Positions 52,110 to 60,750 of a DNA stretch of 64,000 nt are shown here, in pieces. The position numbers and the translations under genes were made by a program. Under the pieces are notes generated by a model. That model was not told the origin of the DNA. It saw only the letters and a list, made by a program, of their open reading frames with translations, and ran no database searches. The DNA is from Comamonas sp. lk (GTDB taxonomy: Bacteria > Pseudomonadota > Gammaproteobacteria > Burkholderiales > Burkholderiaceae_C), in the NCBI GenBank assembly GCA_945925985.1, contig CAMELV010000005.1:107096-171095 (forward strand), in the 5' to 3' direction. How positions within the stretch are numbered: position 1 is the first letter of the stretch; each line of letters starts with the position of its first letter.

Positions 52110-52994
52110 ATGAACCTTGCCCAATTGCAGCAACTCGACGGTGCTGCGCTCGATGCCCAGTACAACAACCGCGCCCTGGTGCCTGATTTTGCTGAGCACC
52201 TGGCGCGCTGGGCAGCCGACTCGACCCAGGCCCGCACCCAACCCTGTAGGCTGGACGTGCCCTACGGCGCTGGCCCCAGTGAGACGTTGGATATTTTTCC
52301 GGCAGCCGGGTCAGCCAACGCGGGCGGGGCGCCGGTGCTGGTGTTTTTGCACGGTGGCTACTGGCGCGGCCTGGACAAGGCCGACCACTCGTTTGTGGCC
52401 CCGACGTTTACCCAGGCCGGCACCTGCGTGGTGGTACCCAACTACGCGCTGTGTCCGGCGGTTACCGTGCCGCAGATCGTGCTGCAAATGGTGCAGGCCT
52501 TGGCCTGGACCTGGCGCCATGTGGCGCAATACGGCGGTGACCCGCGCCGCATCACGGTGGCTGGTCATTCTGCTGGGGGACAGCTGGCGGCGATGCTGTT
52601 GGCCTGTCAGTGGCAAAGCTGGGCCGCTGACCTGCCGCCCCGGCTGGTGCGAAATGCCTTGTCGATCTCGGGTTTGTTTGAGCTTGAGTCCATCCGTCGC
52701 ACGCCGCACCTGCAAGTCGATCTGCGCCTCACACCTGCCCAGGCGCGCAAGGCCAGCCCCGCCTGGCTGCCGTCGCCCGGCGTGGCTGCGGGGCGCGGTC
52801 AACTTTATTCAGTGGCAGGCGGCGACGAGAGCCAGGCCTTTTTGCTGCACAACCGGCTGATTCAGCAGGCCTGGGGCCGCCGCGTGGTGCCGGTCTTCGA
52901 GGTGATGCCGGCCCTGAACCACTTCAGCATGTTGGGCGCGCTGGCCCAGCCCGGCACGCGGGTGAACCAACTGGCGCTGGAACTGCTGGCCTGA
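52110..52994 (+). CDS. alpha/beta-hydrolase (kynurenine formamidase/esterase-like)
   Basis: This 294-residue alpha/beta-hydrolase has the oxyanion-hole motif LVFLHGGYWRGLDK, the nucleophile Ser in VAGHSAGGQLA and a C-terminal catalytic His in ALNHFSML. The HGGYW motif and layout match arylformamidases and related esterases. It follows the Sel1-AAA gene by 36 bp, and a hairpin lies 8 bp beyond its stop. The substrate is not determined; kynurenine pathway genes are not adjacent. Confidence 0.88.
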   Translation: MNLAQLQQLDGAALDAQYNNRALVPDFAEHLARWAADSTQARTQPCRLDVPYGAGPSETLDIFPAAGSANAGGAPVLVFLHGGYWRGLDKADHSFVAPTFTQAGTCVVVPNYALCPAVTVPQIVLQMVQALAWTWRHVAQYGGDPRRITVAGHSAGGQLAAMLLACQWQSWAADLPPRLVRNALSISGLFELESIRRTPHLQVDLRLTPAQARKASPAWLPSPGVAAGRGQLYSVAGGDESQAFLLHNRLIQQAWGRRVVPVFEVMPALNHFSMLGALAQPGTRVNQLALELLA

Positions 52995-53001
52995 GAGCGG
53001 A

Positions 53002-53032
53002 GCGATCTCTTGCTTTGCGGACGAGATCGCTT
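53002..53032. terminator. hairpin after hydrolase gene
   Basis: AGCGATCTC and GAGATCGCT form a perfect 9-bp stem around a 13-base loop. There is no T-tract, so it may be a 3' stabilising hairpin. The rest of 52995-53176 shows nothing else. Confidence 0.4.
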
Positions 53033-53176
53033 CAGGTAGTGAGCACCGATGTTCGCACTTTACCCCGCCCTGGGGGAATAACGGCACAATGGCCAGGTAG
53101 GGTGGTGGGCGAAGTAGCGATAGCGTAATCGGGGATGGGTGTCGGGGCACCATCACTGTGAATCAAGGAGATTGAA

Positions 53177-53425
53177 ATGACGACGACACTGACCATAGAA
53201 CTCCCTGTCGACGGTCTGCCCTCGGCAGCTGAAATGCACGCCAATTTTTCGGATGAAGCGCGCTTTCTGCTGGCGGTGAAACTATTTGAACAGGGCCGCA
53301 TTTCTTCGGGCAAGGCGGGACGCTTGTGCGACATGGGGCGGGTTGAATTTTTGCTTGCTGCCAGTCGTTCTGGCGTGCCGGTGGTTGATTTGATCGGAGA
53401 CGAATTGGCCGAAGAGTTCGCTTGA
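53177..53425 (+). CDS. UPF0175-family putative antitoxin
   Basis: This 82-residue protein matches the UPF0175 family: FSDEARFLLAVKLFEQGRISSGKAG and LAASRSGVPVVDL. AAGGAG lies 8 bp before ATG 53177. The stop overlaps the next ATG (TGATG), so the two are translated together. Members are usually paired with a DUF3368 PIN-like protein, as here. Confidence 0.85.
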   Translation: MTTTLTIELPVDGLPSAAEMHANFSDEARFLLAVKLFEQGRISSGKAGRLCDMGRVEFLLAASRSGVPVVDLIGDELAEEFA

Positions 53426-53913
53426 TGCTGCATGATCGTGCCGTCATCAATTCCGGTCCGCTGGTGGCGCTGTCGCTGGCCGGGCGTTTGGACTTACTGC
53501 CGGCCCTTTTCGAGCAGTTCTGGATCCCAGAGCCGGTTTTTCATGAGGTTGTTCTGGCCGGCGTAGGCCGACCCGGTGCTGGAGCGTTGACCGATACGCG
53601 CTGGTTAGCTCATGTTTGTCCCACGCCAACGCCCGATCCCTTGTTGGTTGCAGAGCTTGATCCTGGTGAAGCGGCCGTGATCGCGCTGGCGCGCAGCATG
53701 ACGCCGTGCGTGGCCATCATCGACGAAAAGCGGGGTCGGAAGATTGCTCACCAAATTTATGGTTTACCGGTCAAAGGCACCGCCGGTCTGCTGGTCGAAG
53801 CGCATCACCGCGGTTTGCTAGGCGATGTGCGTGTGATCTTGCTGGACTTGAAACGCGCTGGCTATTTTCTGTCAGACGCCGTGATTGAAGCCGCATGCGC
53901 AGCAGCGCAGTAA
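53425..53913 (+). CDS. DUF3368-family PIN-like putative toxin
   Basis: This 162-residue PIN-like protein begins HDRAVINSGPLVALSLAGRL; the usual first acidic PIN residue is Asn here, which is frequent in DUF3368 members. LDPGEAAVIALARS and CVAIIDEKRGRKIA carry the remaining conserved acids. It is coupled to the UPF0175 antitoxin by an overlapping stop/start. RNase activity is a family-level inference. Convergent with guaC. Confidence 0.85.
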   Translation: MLHDRAVINSGPLVALSLAGRLDLLPALFEQFWIPEPVFHEVVLAGVGRPGAGALTDTRWLAHVCPTPTPDPLLVAELDPGEAAVIALARSMTPCVAIIDEKRGRKIAHQIYGLPVKGTAGLLVEAHHRGLLGDVRVILLDLKRAGYFLSDAVIEAACAAAQ

Positions 53914-54023
53914 ATCTGAAGACAGGCCAGGAGTGGCCGCTAGAGTTTCCGCCTGTCCAGGCCTTGAGGCAAATTTATTGAAACCGGCGCTGGCTGCCAG
54001 CTTGCTGGCCTGAGAGCCAGCCA

Positions 54024-55001
54024 CTACATCAGCAGGTGCTCGCCAGCGTTGTCGCCGCCTAAAGTGACGTAGTTGACTTTGCGGATATCCATCAGTTTCT
54101 TGCCGCCGGCATAGCTGATCGAGCTTTGCACGTCCTGCTCCATCTCGGTCAGGGTGTCGGCCAGCCGGCCCTTGATCGGCTCCAGGATGCGCTTGCCCTC
54201 GACGTGCTTGTACTCGCCCTTGTTGAAGTCGCTGGCCGAGCCGTAGTACTCTTTGTACAGTTTGCCGTCCACCTCGACCGTCAGGCCCGGGCTTTCCTCG
54301 TGGCCGGCCAGCATCGAGCCGATCATGACCATGGTGGCGCCAAAGCGGACCGATTTGGCAATGTCGCCATGCTCGCGGATGCCGCCGTCGGCAATGATGG
54401 GCTTGGTCGCCACCCGGGCGCACCACTTCAGCGCTGACAGCTGCCAGCCGCCGGTGCCAAAGCCGGTTTTGGACTTGGTGATGCAGACCTTGCCCGGGCC
54501 GATGCCCACCTTGGTCGCGTCGGCGCCCCAGTTTTCCAGGTCGATCACGGCCTCCGGCGTGGCCACATTGCCGGCGATCACAAAGCTGGACGGCATGTGT
54601 TCCTTCAGGTGGCCGATCATGGCTTTGACGCTGTCGGCGTGGCCGTGGGCGATGTCGATGGTGATGTAGTCGGGCGCCAGACCCAGCGCCAGCAGCTGCG
54701 CCACGGTGGCGTAGTCGGGCGGTTTCACGCCGAGCGAGATCGAGGTGTACAGGCCACGCGTTGCCATGCTTTGTACAAACTTGATGTTGTCAAAGTCAAA
54801 GCGGTGCATCACGTAAAAGTAGCCGGCCTGCGCCAGCCAGACGCAGATGTCCTCATTGACCACGGTTTTCATGTTGGCCGGCACCACCGGCAGCCGGAAG
54901 CGGCGCGGCCCGAACTCCACGCTGGCGTCGCACTCCGAGCGGCTCTCCACCCGGCATTTGCGGGGCAGCAGCAGGATGTTGTCGTAGTCAAAAATATCCA
55001 T
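54024..55001 (-). CDS. guaC: GMP reductase
   Basis: This 325-residue enzyme reduces GMP to IMP with NADPH, releasing ammonia. The IMPDH/GMPR barrel is evident from [10 protein letters not shown] near the N-terminus, the catalytic Cys173 in [11 protein letters not shown] and the phosphate loop [20 protein letters not shown]. The C-terminus [12 protein letters not shown] fits the bacterial short GMPR. The leader holds an intrinsic terminator 31-64 bp upstream of ATG 55001, which leaves little room for a promoter beyond it and suggests attenuation. Confidence 0.95.
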   Translation of the reverse strand: MDIFDYDNILLLPRKCRVESRSECDASVEFGPRRFRLPVVPANMKTVVNEDICVWLAQAGYFYVMHRFDFDNIKFVQSMATRGLYTSISLGVKPPDYATVAQLLALGLAPDYITIDIAHGHADSVKAMIGHLKEHMPSSFVIAGNVATPEAVIDLENWGADATKVGIGPGKVCITKSKTGFGTGGWQLSALKWCARVATKPIIADGGIREHGDIAKSVRFGATMVMIGSMLAGHEESPGLTVEVDGKLYKEYYGSASDFNKGEYKHVEGKRILEPIKGRLADTLTEMEQDVQSSISYAGGKKLMDIRKVNYVTLGGDNAGEHLLM

Positions 55002-55031
55002 GGGCAGGCCGCCTGTCTAAAAAAGTGAGCC

Positions 55032-55065
55032 AAAAAAAACCGGGCCTCAATGGTTTGGGCCCGGT
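55032..55065 (-). terminator. intrinsic terminator in guaC leader
   Basis: On the minus strand ACCGGGCC and GGCCCGGT form an 8-bp stem around an 11-base loop and eight T residues follow. It ends 30 bp before the guaC start. It either ends upstream transcripts or controls guaC by attenuation. Confidence 0.75.
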
Positions 55066-55129
55066 GATTGATTCTATCGGAGTCACGGCGGGGCCCAGTG
55101 ACCAGCTGAGCCGCATGCTCTTACTGCGG

Positions 55130-55321
55130 TCACCGTTTGGCGCGAATGGTTAACCAGCACGACTGCGCCAGGGCAAAACCACCCTTGAGCCCCAAAGCCA
55201 TCAACAAATAGAGCGACAAAAACCGCGCAATCTGAGGCGGTATCTCTAAATTAGACCGCAGCAAATCCGCCAGCATGCCAGATACAAAAAACAGGATGGC
55301 TGGGTCAACGAAGCTCGGCAT
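55130..55321 (-). pseudogene. sbtA: truncated SbtA-type sodium-dependent bicarbonate transporter
   Basis: This 63-codon frame encodes MPSFVDPAILFFVSGMLADL, then IARFLSLYLLMALGLKGGFA, which I recognise as the start of SbtA-family transporters of about 320-370 residues. After ALAQS the match is lost and a stop follows, so the remaining five-sixths of the gene are missing. It lies between guaC and the zinc-ribbon gene. Nothing resembling the rest was seen nearby. Confidence 0.75.
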
Positions 55322-55351
55322 TTGAATGACTCAGCGTGAATGACTCGGCGG

Positions 55352-55618
55352 TCAGTCAAAAATTTCGTTAAGCCATGATTTTTTACGTTCCTGGCGGTAC
55401 CGCTGCCCGCCGTAGTGGTCAGAGTCTGCAAAGTCAGCTGGCTTTTGATGCCTAGCTGCCGGCGCCAGCGGTTGCGCCGCGGCTGCCGCGCGCTCCAGCA
55501 GCTTGTCAAGCTCGCCACGGTCCAGCCAAATACCTCGGCAAGCAGGGCAATAGTCAATCTCGACACCTTGCCGATCGGACATGACCAGGGTGGTGTCAGC
55601 GCAGTTGGGGCATTTCAT
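55352..55618 (-). CDS. zf-TFIIB-domain zinc-ribbon protein
   Basis: This 88-residue protein has the zinc-ribbon cysteines Cys3, Cys6, Cys24 and Cys27 (MKCPNCADTT and DYCPACRGIWLDRGELDKLL), the signature of the short zf-TFIIB family. The tail is Ala/Pro-rich and then basic. Role unknown. It ends 30 bp before the truncated sbtA. Confidence 0.85.
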   Translation of the reverse strand: MKCPNCADTTLVMSDRQGVEIDYCPACRGIWLDRGELDKLLERAAAAAQPLAPAARHQKPADFADSDHYGGQRYRQERKKSWLNEIFD

Positions 55619-56055
55619 ACAGGGCTTTCGTTATTTGGGTGGGAAGGTTTGAGCTTGGGTGATCATTGGAGCCTTGCTCGACAGCGCCAAAAAGGTGGCG
55701 TCGGTGGCCGCCAGCGCCCGTGTTGCGGGCTGGGCACTACCGGGCAAAGCCAGCGAACGGCTGAGCAGTGGCGTGGTCCGACAGGGCGGCAGGGGCGGAC
55801 GGTGCGTCTCGGTCCTGGGTGCTCATCGGTGTACCAGCGGCTTCGCAGGATTCAATCAGGGTTGGCATGGACGGGGCTCTAGGGCGTTAAAAGAGGCCCA
55901 ACGATAGATGCCAAAGCAATTCTTAAAAAGCAGATAATTTCGCTGCAATACTCTTCAATAATCGAAGTGTCTGGCAAAGCCTTTGGCGATGCTTGCTATG
56001 GCCTCTGTGCCAGGTGTTTGGAGAGGCGGCGCCTGGCGCTTGCCTGACTGTCACG
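55619..56055. other. intergenic stretch without recognisable gene
   Basis: Open frames in this 437-bp region are short, have no family-like motifs or convincing ribosome sites and are probably chance. No RNA gene or clear regulatory element was seen. It could hold decayed DNA tied to the truncated sbtA. Confidence 0.4.
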
Positions 56056-56796
56056 TCAAGGCAGGTCGGGCCGGCAGGCCGATTGCGCTGCCGCCAGCAG
56101 GCGGCCACGCTGGTCTTGCAGCCAGCCCACCACGCGCAACCGCTGCGGGTCGGCGCCCTCGGGGATGCTCAGGGGTCGGCGCTCCAACCAGCTGATTCGC
56201 TTCTTTTTTTGTAGCAAACTATCGCCATTCCACGGGGCTTGGAGCATGTTTCTGACCAAATTCCGTTCGATGGGCGTGCCGTCGCTGCCAGCGGCAATGG
56301 TCTCCACCAGCAGCAGTACTGCGGTCAGTGGGGCTGTCGTCTGCTGGCGCTGCGCCTCGACTGACGCCTCAACTGACGCCTCAATCGATGCACCGATGTA
56401 GCCTCCTAGCGCGACGCCATGGGCCACCCGCACCGTGTCCCCGCGGCCGCTTGCAACCTTGGTGCTGACCGTCAGCTGTCCCCGCGGCGCAGCCCGGCGC
56501 AGTGCCGCCAGTCTCCTCAGCGCGTCGCGGCTGGCGGCGGCCGACAGCGGCGCATCGTCGACCAGCGAGCCCGGCACAATCCAGTCCAGCGCCAGGGCAT
56601 TGCTCGCGCCGTTGGGCGCCAGCGCTGTGGCTGTGCCCCAGCAACGCTCGCAATCGGCGCTCAGAAAGCGCTCCAGCAGGCGTACCGGCTGGGGCTGGCC
56701 GTCGCTGCTGCAAACCCCCTGCGCGTTCACGCCCGGCGCCAGGGCGACCCATAACCCCAGGCCGGCGGCGAACTGCCTCAAAGTGGGGAAGGGCAT
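56056..56796 (-). CDS. exported DUF1223-like protein
   Basis: This 246-residue protein has a signal peptide (LRQFAAGLGLWVALAPGVNA) followed by VRLLERFLSADCERCWGTA, a pattern like the Cys-x-x-Cys thioredoxin-like start of DUF1223 secreted proteins. ATG 56796 begins the signal peptide and lies back-to-back with uvrD; the longer frame to 57114 is a shadow of uvrD. Near the C-terminus the peptide LLQKKKRISWLERRP derives from an inserted repeat (56179-56225). Function unknown. Confidence 0.6.
   Translation of the reverse strand: MPFPTLRQFAAGLGLWVALAPGVNAQGVCSSDGQPQPVRLLERFLSADCERCWGTATALAPNGASNALALDWIVPGSLVDDAPLSAAASRDALRRLAALRRAAPRGQLTVSTKVASGRGDTVRVAHGVALGGYIGASIEASVEASVEAQRQQTTAPLTAVLLLVETIAAGSDGTPIERNLVRNMLQAPWNGDSLLQKKKRISWLERRPLSIPEGADPQRLRVVGWLQDQRGRLLAAAQSACRPDLP
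56179..56225 (-). repeat. Comamonadaceae-type repeat, copy 3, within a coding gene
   Basis: On the minus strand TTTGCTACAAAAAAAGAAGC then CAGCTGGTTGGAGCGCC has the layout of the other copies (AT-rich GCTA..AGC arm, spacer, GG-AGC block). It lies inside the exported-protein gene and encodes part of it in frame. Confidence 0.45.
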
Positions 56797-56821
56797 TGCG
56801 GTGGGCTTTCTACAATGAGGC

Positions 56822-59200
56822 ATGTTTCCCCCAATTACACAACAGGATGACGCCAATGCCCCGCTGCTGGCCCACCTGAACCCTGAGCAGCGTGCCGCTG
56901 TGACCCTGCCGGCCGAGCACGCGCTGATCCTGGCTGGGGCCGGCTCGGGCAAGACCCGTGTGCTGACCACGCGCATTGCCTGGTTGCTGCAAACCGGCCA
57001 GGTCACGCCCGGCGGCGTGCTGGCGGTGACCTTCACCAACAAGGCGGCGCGCGAGATGATGACGCGGCTGTCGGCCATGCTGCCGCTCAATGTGCGCGGC
57101 ATGTGGATTGGCACCTTTCACGGCCTGTGCAACCGGTTTTTGCGTGCCCACGCCAAAACTGCCAACCTGCCGCAGAGTTTTCAGATTCTGGACACGCAAG
57201 ACCAGCTCTCGGCCATCAAGCGCCTGTACAAGCAGTTTGCGCTGGACGACGAGCGCTTTCCGCAAAAACAGATGCAGTGGTTCATCGGCGGCTGCAAGGA
57301 AGACGGTCTGCGCCCGAACCAGGTCGAGGTGCGCGACGAGGAAACCCGGCGCAAGGTGGCGATTTACCAGCTGTATGAAGAGCAGTGCCAGCGCGAGGGT
57401 GTGGTCGATTTTGGCGAGCTGATGCTGCGCAGCTACGAGGTGCTGCGCGACAACGACCCGATCCGCGAGCACTACCAGCGGCGTTTCCGCCACATCCTGG
57501 TCGACGAGTTTCAGGACACCAACAAGCTGCAGTACGCCTGGCTCAAGATGCTGGCCGGCACCGGTGCGGGTGGCGCGGTGGACGACGCTGCCGCCTTCAA
57601 GCCGACCGGCTGCGTGCTGGCGGTGGGCGACGACGACCAGAGCATCTACGCCTTTCGCGGCGCGCGCGTGGGCAATATGGCCGACTTTGTGCGTGAGTTT
57701 GGCGTGCGCCACCAGATCAAGCTGGAGGAAAACTACCGCAGCGGCAGCAACATCCTGGACAGCGCCAATGAACTCATCAGCCACAACAGCCGCCGCCTGG
57801 GCAAAAATCTGCGCACCGCGCAGGGGCCGGGCGAGCCGGTGCGCGTGTTTGAGGCCACCAGCGACTTTGCCGAGGCGCAGTGGATGGTGGACGAGATGCG
57901 CCAGCTGGTCCGGGACGGACTGGCGCGGCACGAGATCGCCGTGCTCTACCGCAGCAACGCACAAAGCCGGGTGATCGAGACCGCGCTGTTCAACGTTGGC
58001 TTGCCTTACAAGGTTTACGGCGGCCTGCGCTTTTTTGAGCGGGCCGAGATCAAGCACGCGCTGGCCTACCTGCGGCTGCTGGAGAACCCGCGCGACGACA
58101 CCAGCTTTTTGCGCGCGGTCAACTTCCCGCCGCGTGGCATCGGCCTGCGCAGCCTGGAGCATCTGCAGGACGCGGCTCGCGCCAGCGGTTGCGCCCTGAG
58201 CGATGCCGTGAGTGGCATGGGCGGCAAGGCCGGCACCAACCTGGGCGCCTTTCTGGCCGGCATCGACGTGCTGCGCGAACGCACCCAGGGCCTGAACCTG
58301 CGCGAGATCGTGAACTTGACGCTGGAGCACAGCGGCCTGCTGGCCCATTACCGAGCCGACCGCGAAGGCGCCGACCGGGTGGAAAACCTGGAGGAACTGG
58401 TCAACGCGGCAGAGAGCTTTGTGTCTTTTGAAGGCTTTGGCCGCGACGCGCTCAGCCAGTCGCCGGCTTCGCAGGGACTGAACCTGGACCAACCGGTGCT
58501 GGACGAGCCCGCGCCCGACGCCGAGAGTGGCGAGACGCTGTCACCGCTCTCGGCCTTTCTGTCGCATGCAGCGCTGGAGGCCGGCGACAACCAGGCCCAG
58601 GCCGGGCAGGACGCGGTGCAACTGATGACCGTACACGCCAGCAAGGGGCTGGAGTTTGACGCGGTCTTCATCACTGGCATGGAAGAGGGTCTGTTCCCGC
58701 ACGAAAACTCCATGAGCGACCGCGACGGCCTAGAAGAAGAGCGCCGGCTGATGTACGTGGCCATCACCCGCGCGCGCAAGCGGCTCTACCTGAGCCATTC
58801 GCAAACCCGCATGCTGCACGGCCAGACCCGCTACAACCTCAAAAGCCGATTTTTTGAGGAGCTGCCCGAGGCCGCGCTGAAGTGGGTGACGCCGCGCCAA
58901 CCAGGCCTTGGTTCCGGCTCTGCTATGCATTCAGGAGCTAACAACCCAAGCTACACAAGGTCTGGAGGCACTTTTGGCACAGATTATTCGCGCTTTGCCA
59001 GCCCGGCATTGCCAGAGCGCAGCGCCGCGCCGTCGCACGGGCTTAAGGCTGGCATGAAGGTGTTTCACAACAAGTTTGGCGAAGGCACCGTGCAGACCCT
59101 AGAGGGTGTGGGTGACGATGCCCGGGCCCAGATCAACTTCCCGCGCCACGGCGTCAAGTGGCTGGCGCTGAGCGTGGCCAAGCTAACGCCGGTGACCTGA
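56822..59200 (+). CDS. uvrD: UvrD/Rep-type superfamily 1 DNA helicase
   Basis: This 792-residue 3'-5' helicase has motif I AGAGSGKTRVLTTRI (about residues 38-52), motif Ia VTFTNKAAREM, motif II VDEFQDTN, motif III VGDDDQSIYAFRGA, motif IV VLYRSNAQSR and motifs V/VI VHASKGLEFD and VAITRARK. Its C-terminal Tudor-like end MKVFHNKFGEGTVQTLEGVG binds RNA polymerase in relatives. A repeat-derived stretch (58921-58980) sits in the disordered linker. It acts in mismatch and nucleotide-excision repair. It is divergent from the exported-protein gene, 25 bp apart. Confidence 0.96.
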   Translation: MFPPITQQDDANAPLLAHLNPEQRAAVTLPAEHALILAGAGSGKTRVLTTRIAWLLQTGQVTPGGVLAVTFTNKAAREMMTRLSAMLPLNVRGMWIGTFHGLCNRFLRAHAKTANLPQSFQILDTQDQLSAIKRLYKQFALDDERFPQKQMQWFIGGCKEDGLRPNQVEVRDEETRRKVAIYQLYEEQCQREGVVDFGELMLRSYEVLRDNDPIREHYQRRFRHILVDEFQDTNKLQYAWLKMLAGTGAGGAVDDAAAFKPTGCVLAVGDDDQSIYAFRGARVGNMADFVREFGVRHQIKLEENYRSGSNILDSANELISHNSRRLGKNLRTAQGPGEPVRVFEATSDFAEAQWMVDEMRQLVRDGLARHEIAVLYRSNAQSRVIETALFNVGLPYKVYGGLRFFERAEIKHALAYLRLLENPRDDTSFLRAVNFPPRGIGLRSLEHLQDAARASGCALSDAVSGMGGKAGTNLGAFLAGIDVLRERTQGLNLREIVNLTLEHSGLLAHYRADREGADRVENLEELVNAAESFVSFEGFGRDALSQSPASQGLNLDQPVLDEPAPDAESGETLSPLSAFLSHAALEAGDNQAQAGQDAVQLMTVHASKGLEFDAVFITGMEEGLFPHENSMSDRDGLEEERRLMYVAITRARKRLYLSHSQTRMLHGQTRYNLKSRFFEELPEAALKWVTPRQPGLGSGSAMHSGANNPSYTRSGGTFGTDYSRFASPALPERSAAPSHGLKAGMKVFHNKFGEGTVQTLEGVGDDARAQINFPRHGVKWLALSVAKLTPVT
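58921..58980 (+). repeat. Comamonadaceae-type repeat, copy 4, inserted in uvrD
   Basis: TGCTATGCATTCAGGAGCTA, a spacer ACAACCCAAGCTACACAAGG and TCTGGAGGCACTTTTGG have the same plan as the copies at 3716 and 26656. It encodes about 20 residues (MHSGANNPSYTRSGG) in the linker between helicase core and C-terminal domain, without breaking the frame. Confidence 0.6.
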
Positions 59201-59206
59201 AGCGGC

Positions 59207-59974
59207 TCAGGGTGTGCTCTTGCCGTAGCCTGACGGATCGCTGCTGCCTGGGCTCCCGTAGCCGCCATAGGCGCTGCCATCTTTGGCGCCTTTTCGGCCA
59301 GTGATTTGCCAGCTGGTGCGCTGGTTCACCAGTTGCGCCAGGTACTCAAGCTCTTCATCAGTGTGGTTCAGCAATGGCGCTGGGGTCAGCAAAACCCCGT
59401 TGCGCGCTGTGGGTTCGCCCCAGTAGGCGTCGTGGTAGTCGGCCTGCACCAGTTTGCGCGCGGTGCTGGCCTCCAGGTCCACCACGCCGTAGCAGATGCA
59501 GAGGTAGCTGCGGTTGTCCTGCTCCGGAAAAACCTCGGCGTAGACCCCGGTGCCACGGATGCCTGCGGTCAGCGTGGGCGTCGAGATCATGCGTTGTGGG
59601 CCTTTGCCCCAGACACTGATGACGCCGCCAGTCAGCAGGCGCAGGGCGTTGACCACGGCCCCGCCGGTGTCACCTTCGACCTTCATCCTTGAGTTCTGGC
59701 GCAGGTGAAAGGCCGAGTCGCCCATCACAAAGACCAGGCTAGAACCCGGGCCGGTGAGCAGTTCGTCCCCGCTCCGAATGGTGTTTTCTGGCAGCAGTCG
59801 GCTCCCGTTGACCTGGGCGTCGCCCACCAGCGTCACGATGTTGCTGCGGGTCTGGGCCTGCGCGCCCAGCGAGCCGCCCAGGCTGGTCCACAGTGCGGCA
59901 GCACGCAAGAAGCTGCGGCGCTGAAACCACAAGACTTCGTGTTCGCTGCGGTCGAACAAGTTGTGCTGGGTCAT
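59207..59974 (-). CDS. FecR-domain exported protein
   Basis: This 255-residue protein has an N-terminal RRSFLRAAALWTSLGG signal (possible Tat) and a FecR domain: LVGDAQVNG, IRSGDELLTGPGSSLVFVMGD, SAFHLRQNSRMKVEG and STPTLTAGIRGTGVYAEVFPE. The tail is Gly/Ser-rich. Its ATG overlaps the upstream membrane-protein stop (ATGA). FecR domains sense or bind envelope partners; the function here is unknown. It is convergent with uvrD, 6 bp apart. Confidence 0.85.
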   Translation of the reverse strand: MTQHNLFDRSEHEVLWFQRRSFLRAAALWTSLGGSLGAQAQTRSNIVTLVGDAQVNGSRLLPENTIRSGDELLTGPGSSLVFVMGDSAFHLRQNSRMKVEGDTGGAVVNALRLLTGGVISVWGKGPQRMISTPTLTAGIRGTGVYAEVFPEQDNRSYLCICYGVVDLEASTARKLVQADYHDAYWGEPTARNGVLLTPAPLLNHTDEELEYLAQLVNQRTSWQITGRKGAKDGSAYGGYGSPGSSDPSGYGKSTP

Positions 59975-60750
59975 GGCGCGTCTCCCGAAGGCGACTCAAA
60001 AGTATCGCGGTAGGTGAAGTAGAGCGAGCAAAAGAACATGGCGGCCATCAGCAGCAGCACCGGAAAAATCAGGCTGCCGGTACTGTCCCCCAGGTTCAGC
60101 AGGGCCGCCAGCACACTCACGGTCAGCAAGGCCAGCATCAGCACCAGCATCCAGCTCAGGCCAAACACCAGCAGGGCGCGCAGGTTGCGCAGGCAGGCCA
60201 CCAAGCTAAAAAACACGCTTTTGAGCGGCGGCAGGCCATGCCAATGCACCAGCGCTGGCGCATGCCAGAACAGCAGCGATACCGGCAGGTGAATCGCGAT
60301 AAAGGCCCACATCGCCCCCTGAAAACCGGGCTCCAGCATGGCTTCGGCGCTGGGCGATTCGCCGCCCAGATAGACCCGGGCAAAGCCGCCGCCATCGACC
60401 AGCCAGCAAGCCCCCAGTGCGGCCAAAAACCCCAGGCTGTACAGAGCGCCCAGAATCAGCATGGCGCGCAGGGCCTTTGGCCCGGCGCGAAACCCGGTCA
60501 GCAGCGTCAGCGGCATGGGGAATTTACCTGCCGCCGCTTCGCGAGTGGCGGCCATTAGGCCCAGCGTGGCCCCAGGCAGCAGCACCATGGCCAGTGGCAC
60601 GCCGATCAGCGGCAGCTTGCTGATCACCGTCATCGCCGCCATGAACATGAAGAACATACCAGCCAAGGCCAGCGGCTGTCGTAAGAAAGTACGGATGCCG
60701 AGCTTGATCCAAGTAAAGCCAGTGCGTGCCGGGACCAAGTGCAGCGTCAT
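59971..60750 (-). CDS. BPSS1780-family membrane protein
   Basis: This 259-residue membrane protein has about six hydrophobic helices, such as LALAGMFFMFMAAMTVISKL, and the start WIKLGIRTFLRQP seen in betaproteobacterial BPSS1780-type proteins. Its ATG overlaps the thrB stop and its stop overlaps the FecR gene, so it is a tightly coupled operon member. No activity is assigned. Confidence 0.8.
   Translation of the reverse strand: MTLHLVPARTGFTWIKLGIRTFLRQPLALAGMFFMFMAAMTVISKLPLIGVPLAMVLLPGATLGLMAATREAAAGKFPMPLTLLTGFRAGPKALRAMLILGALYSLGFLAALGACWLVDGGGFARVYLGGESPSAEAMLEPGFQGAMWAFIAIHLPVSLLFWHAPALVHWHGLPPLKSVFFSLVACLRNLRALLVFGLSWMLVLMLALLTVSVLAALLNLGDSTGSLIFPVLLLMAAMFFCSLYFTYRDTFESPSGDAP

Noticed and set aside
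55659..55907. 82-codon frame in the gap after the zinc-ribbon gene
   Set aside because: No ribosome site or family-like residues; composition fits a chance frame.
56810..58492. 560-codon frame opposite uvrD
   Set aside because: Antisense shadow of a gene with all helicase motifs.
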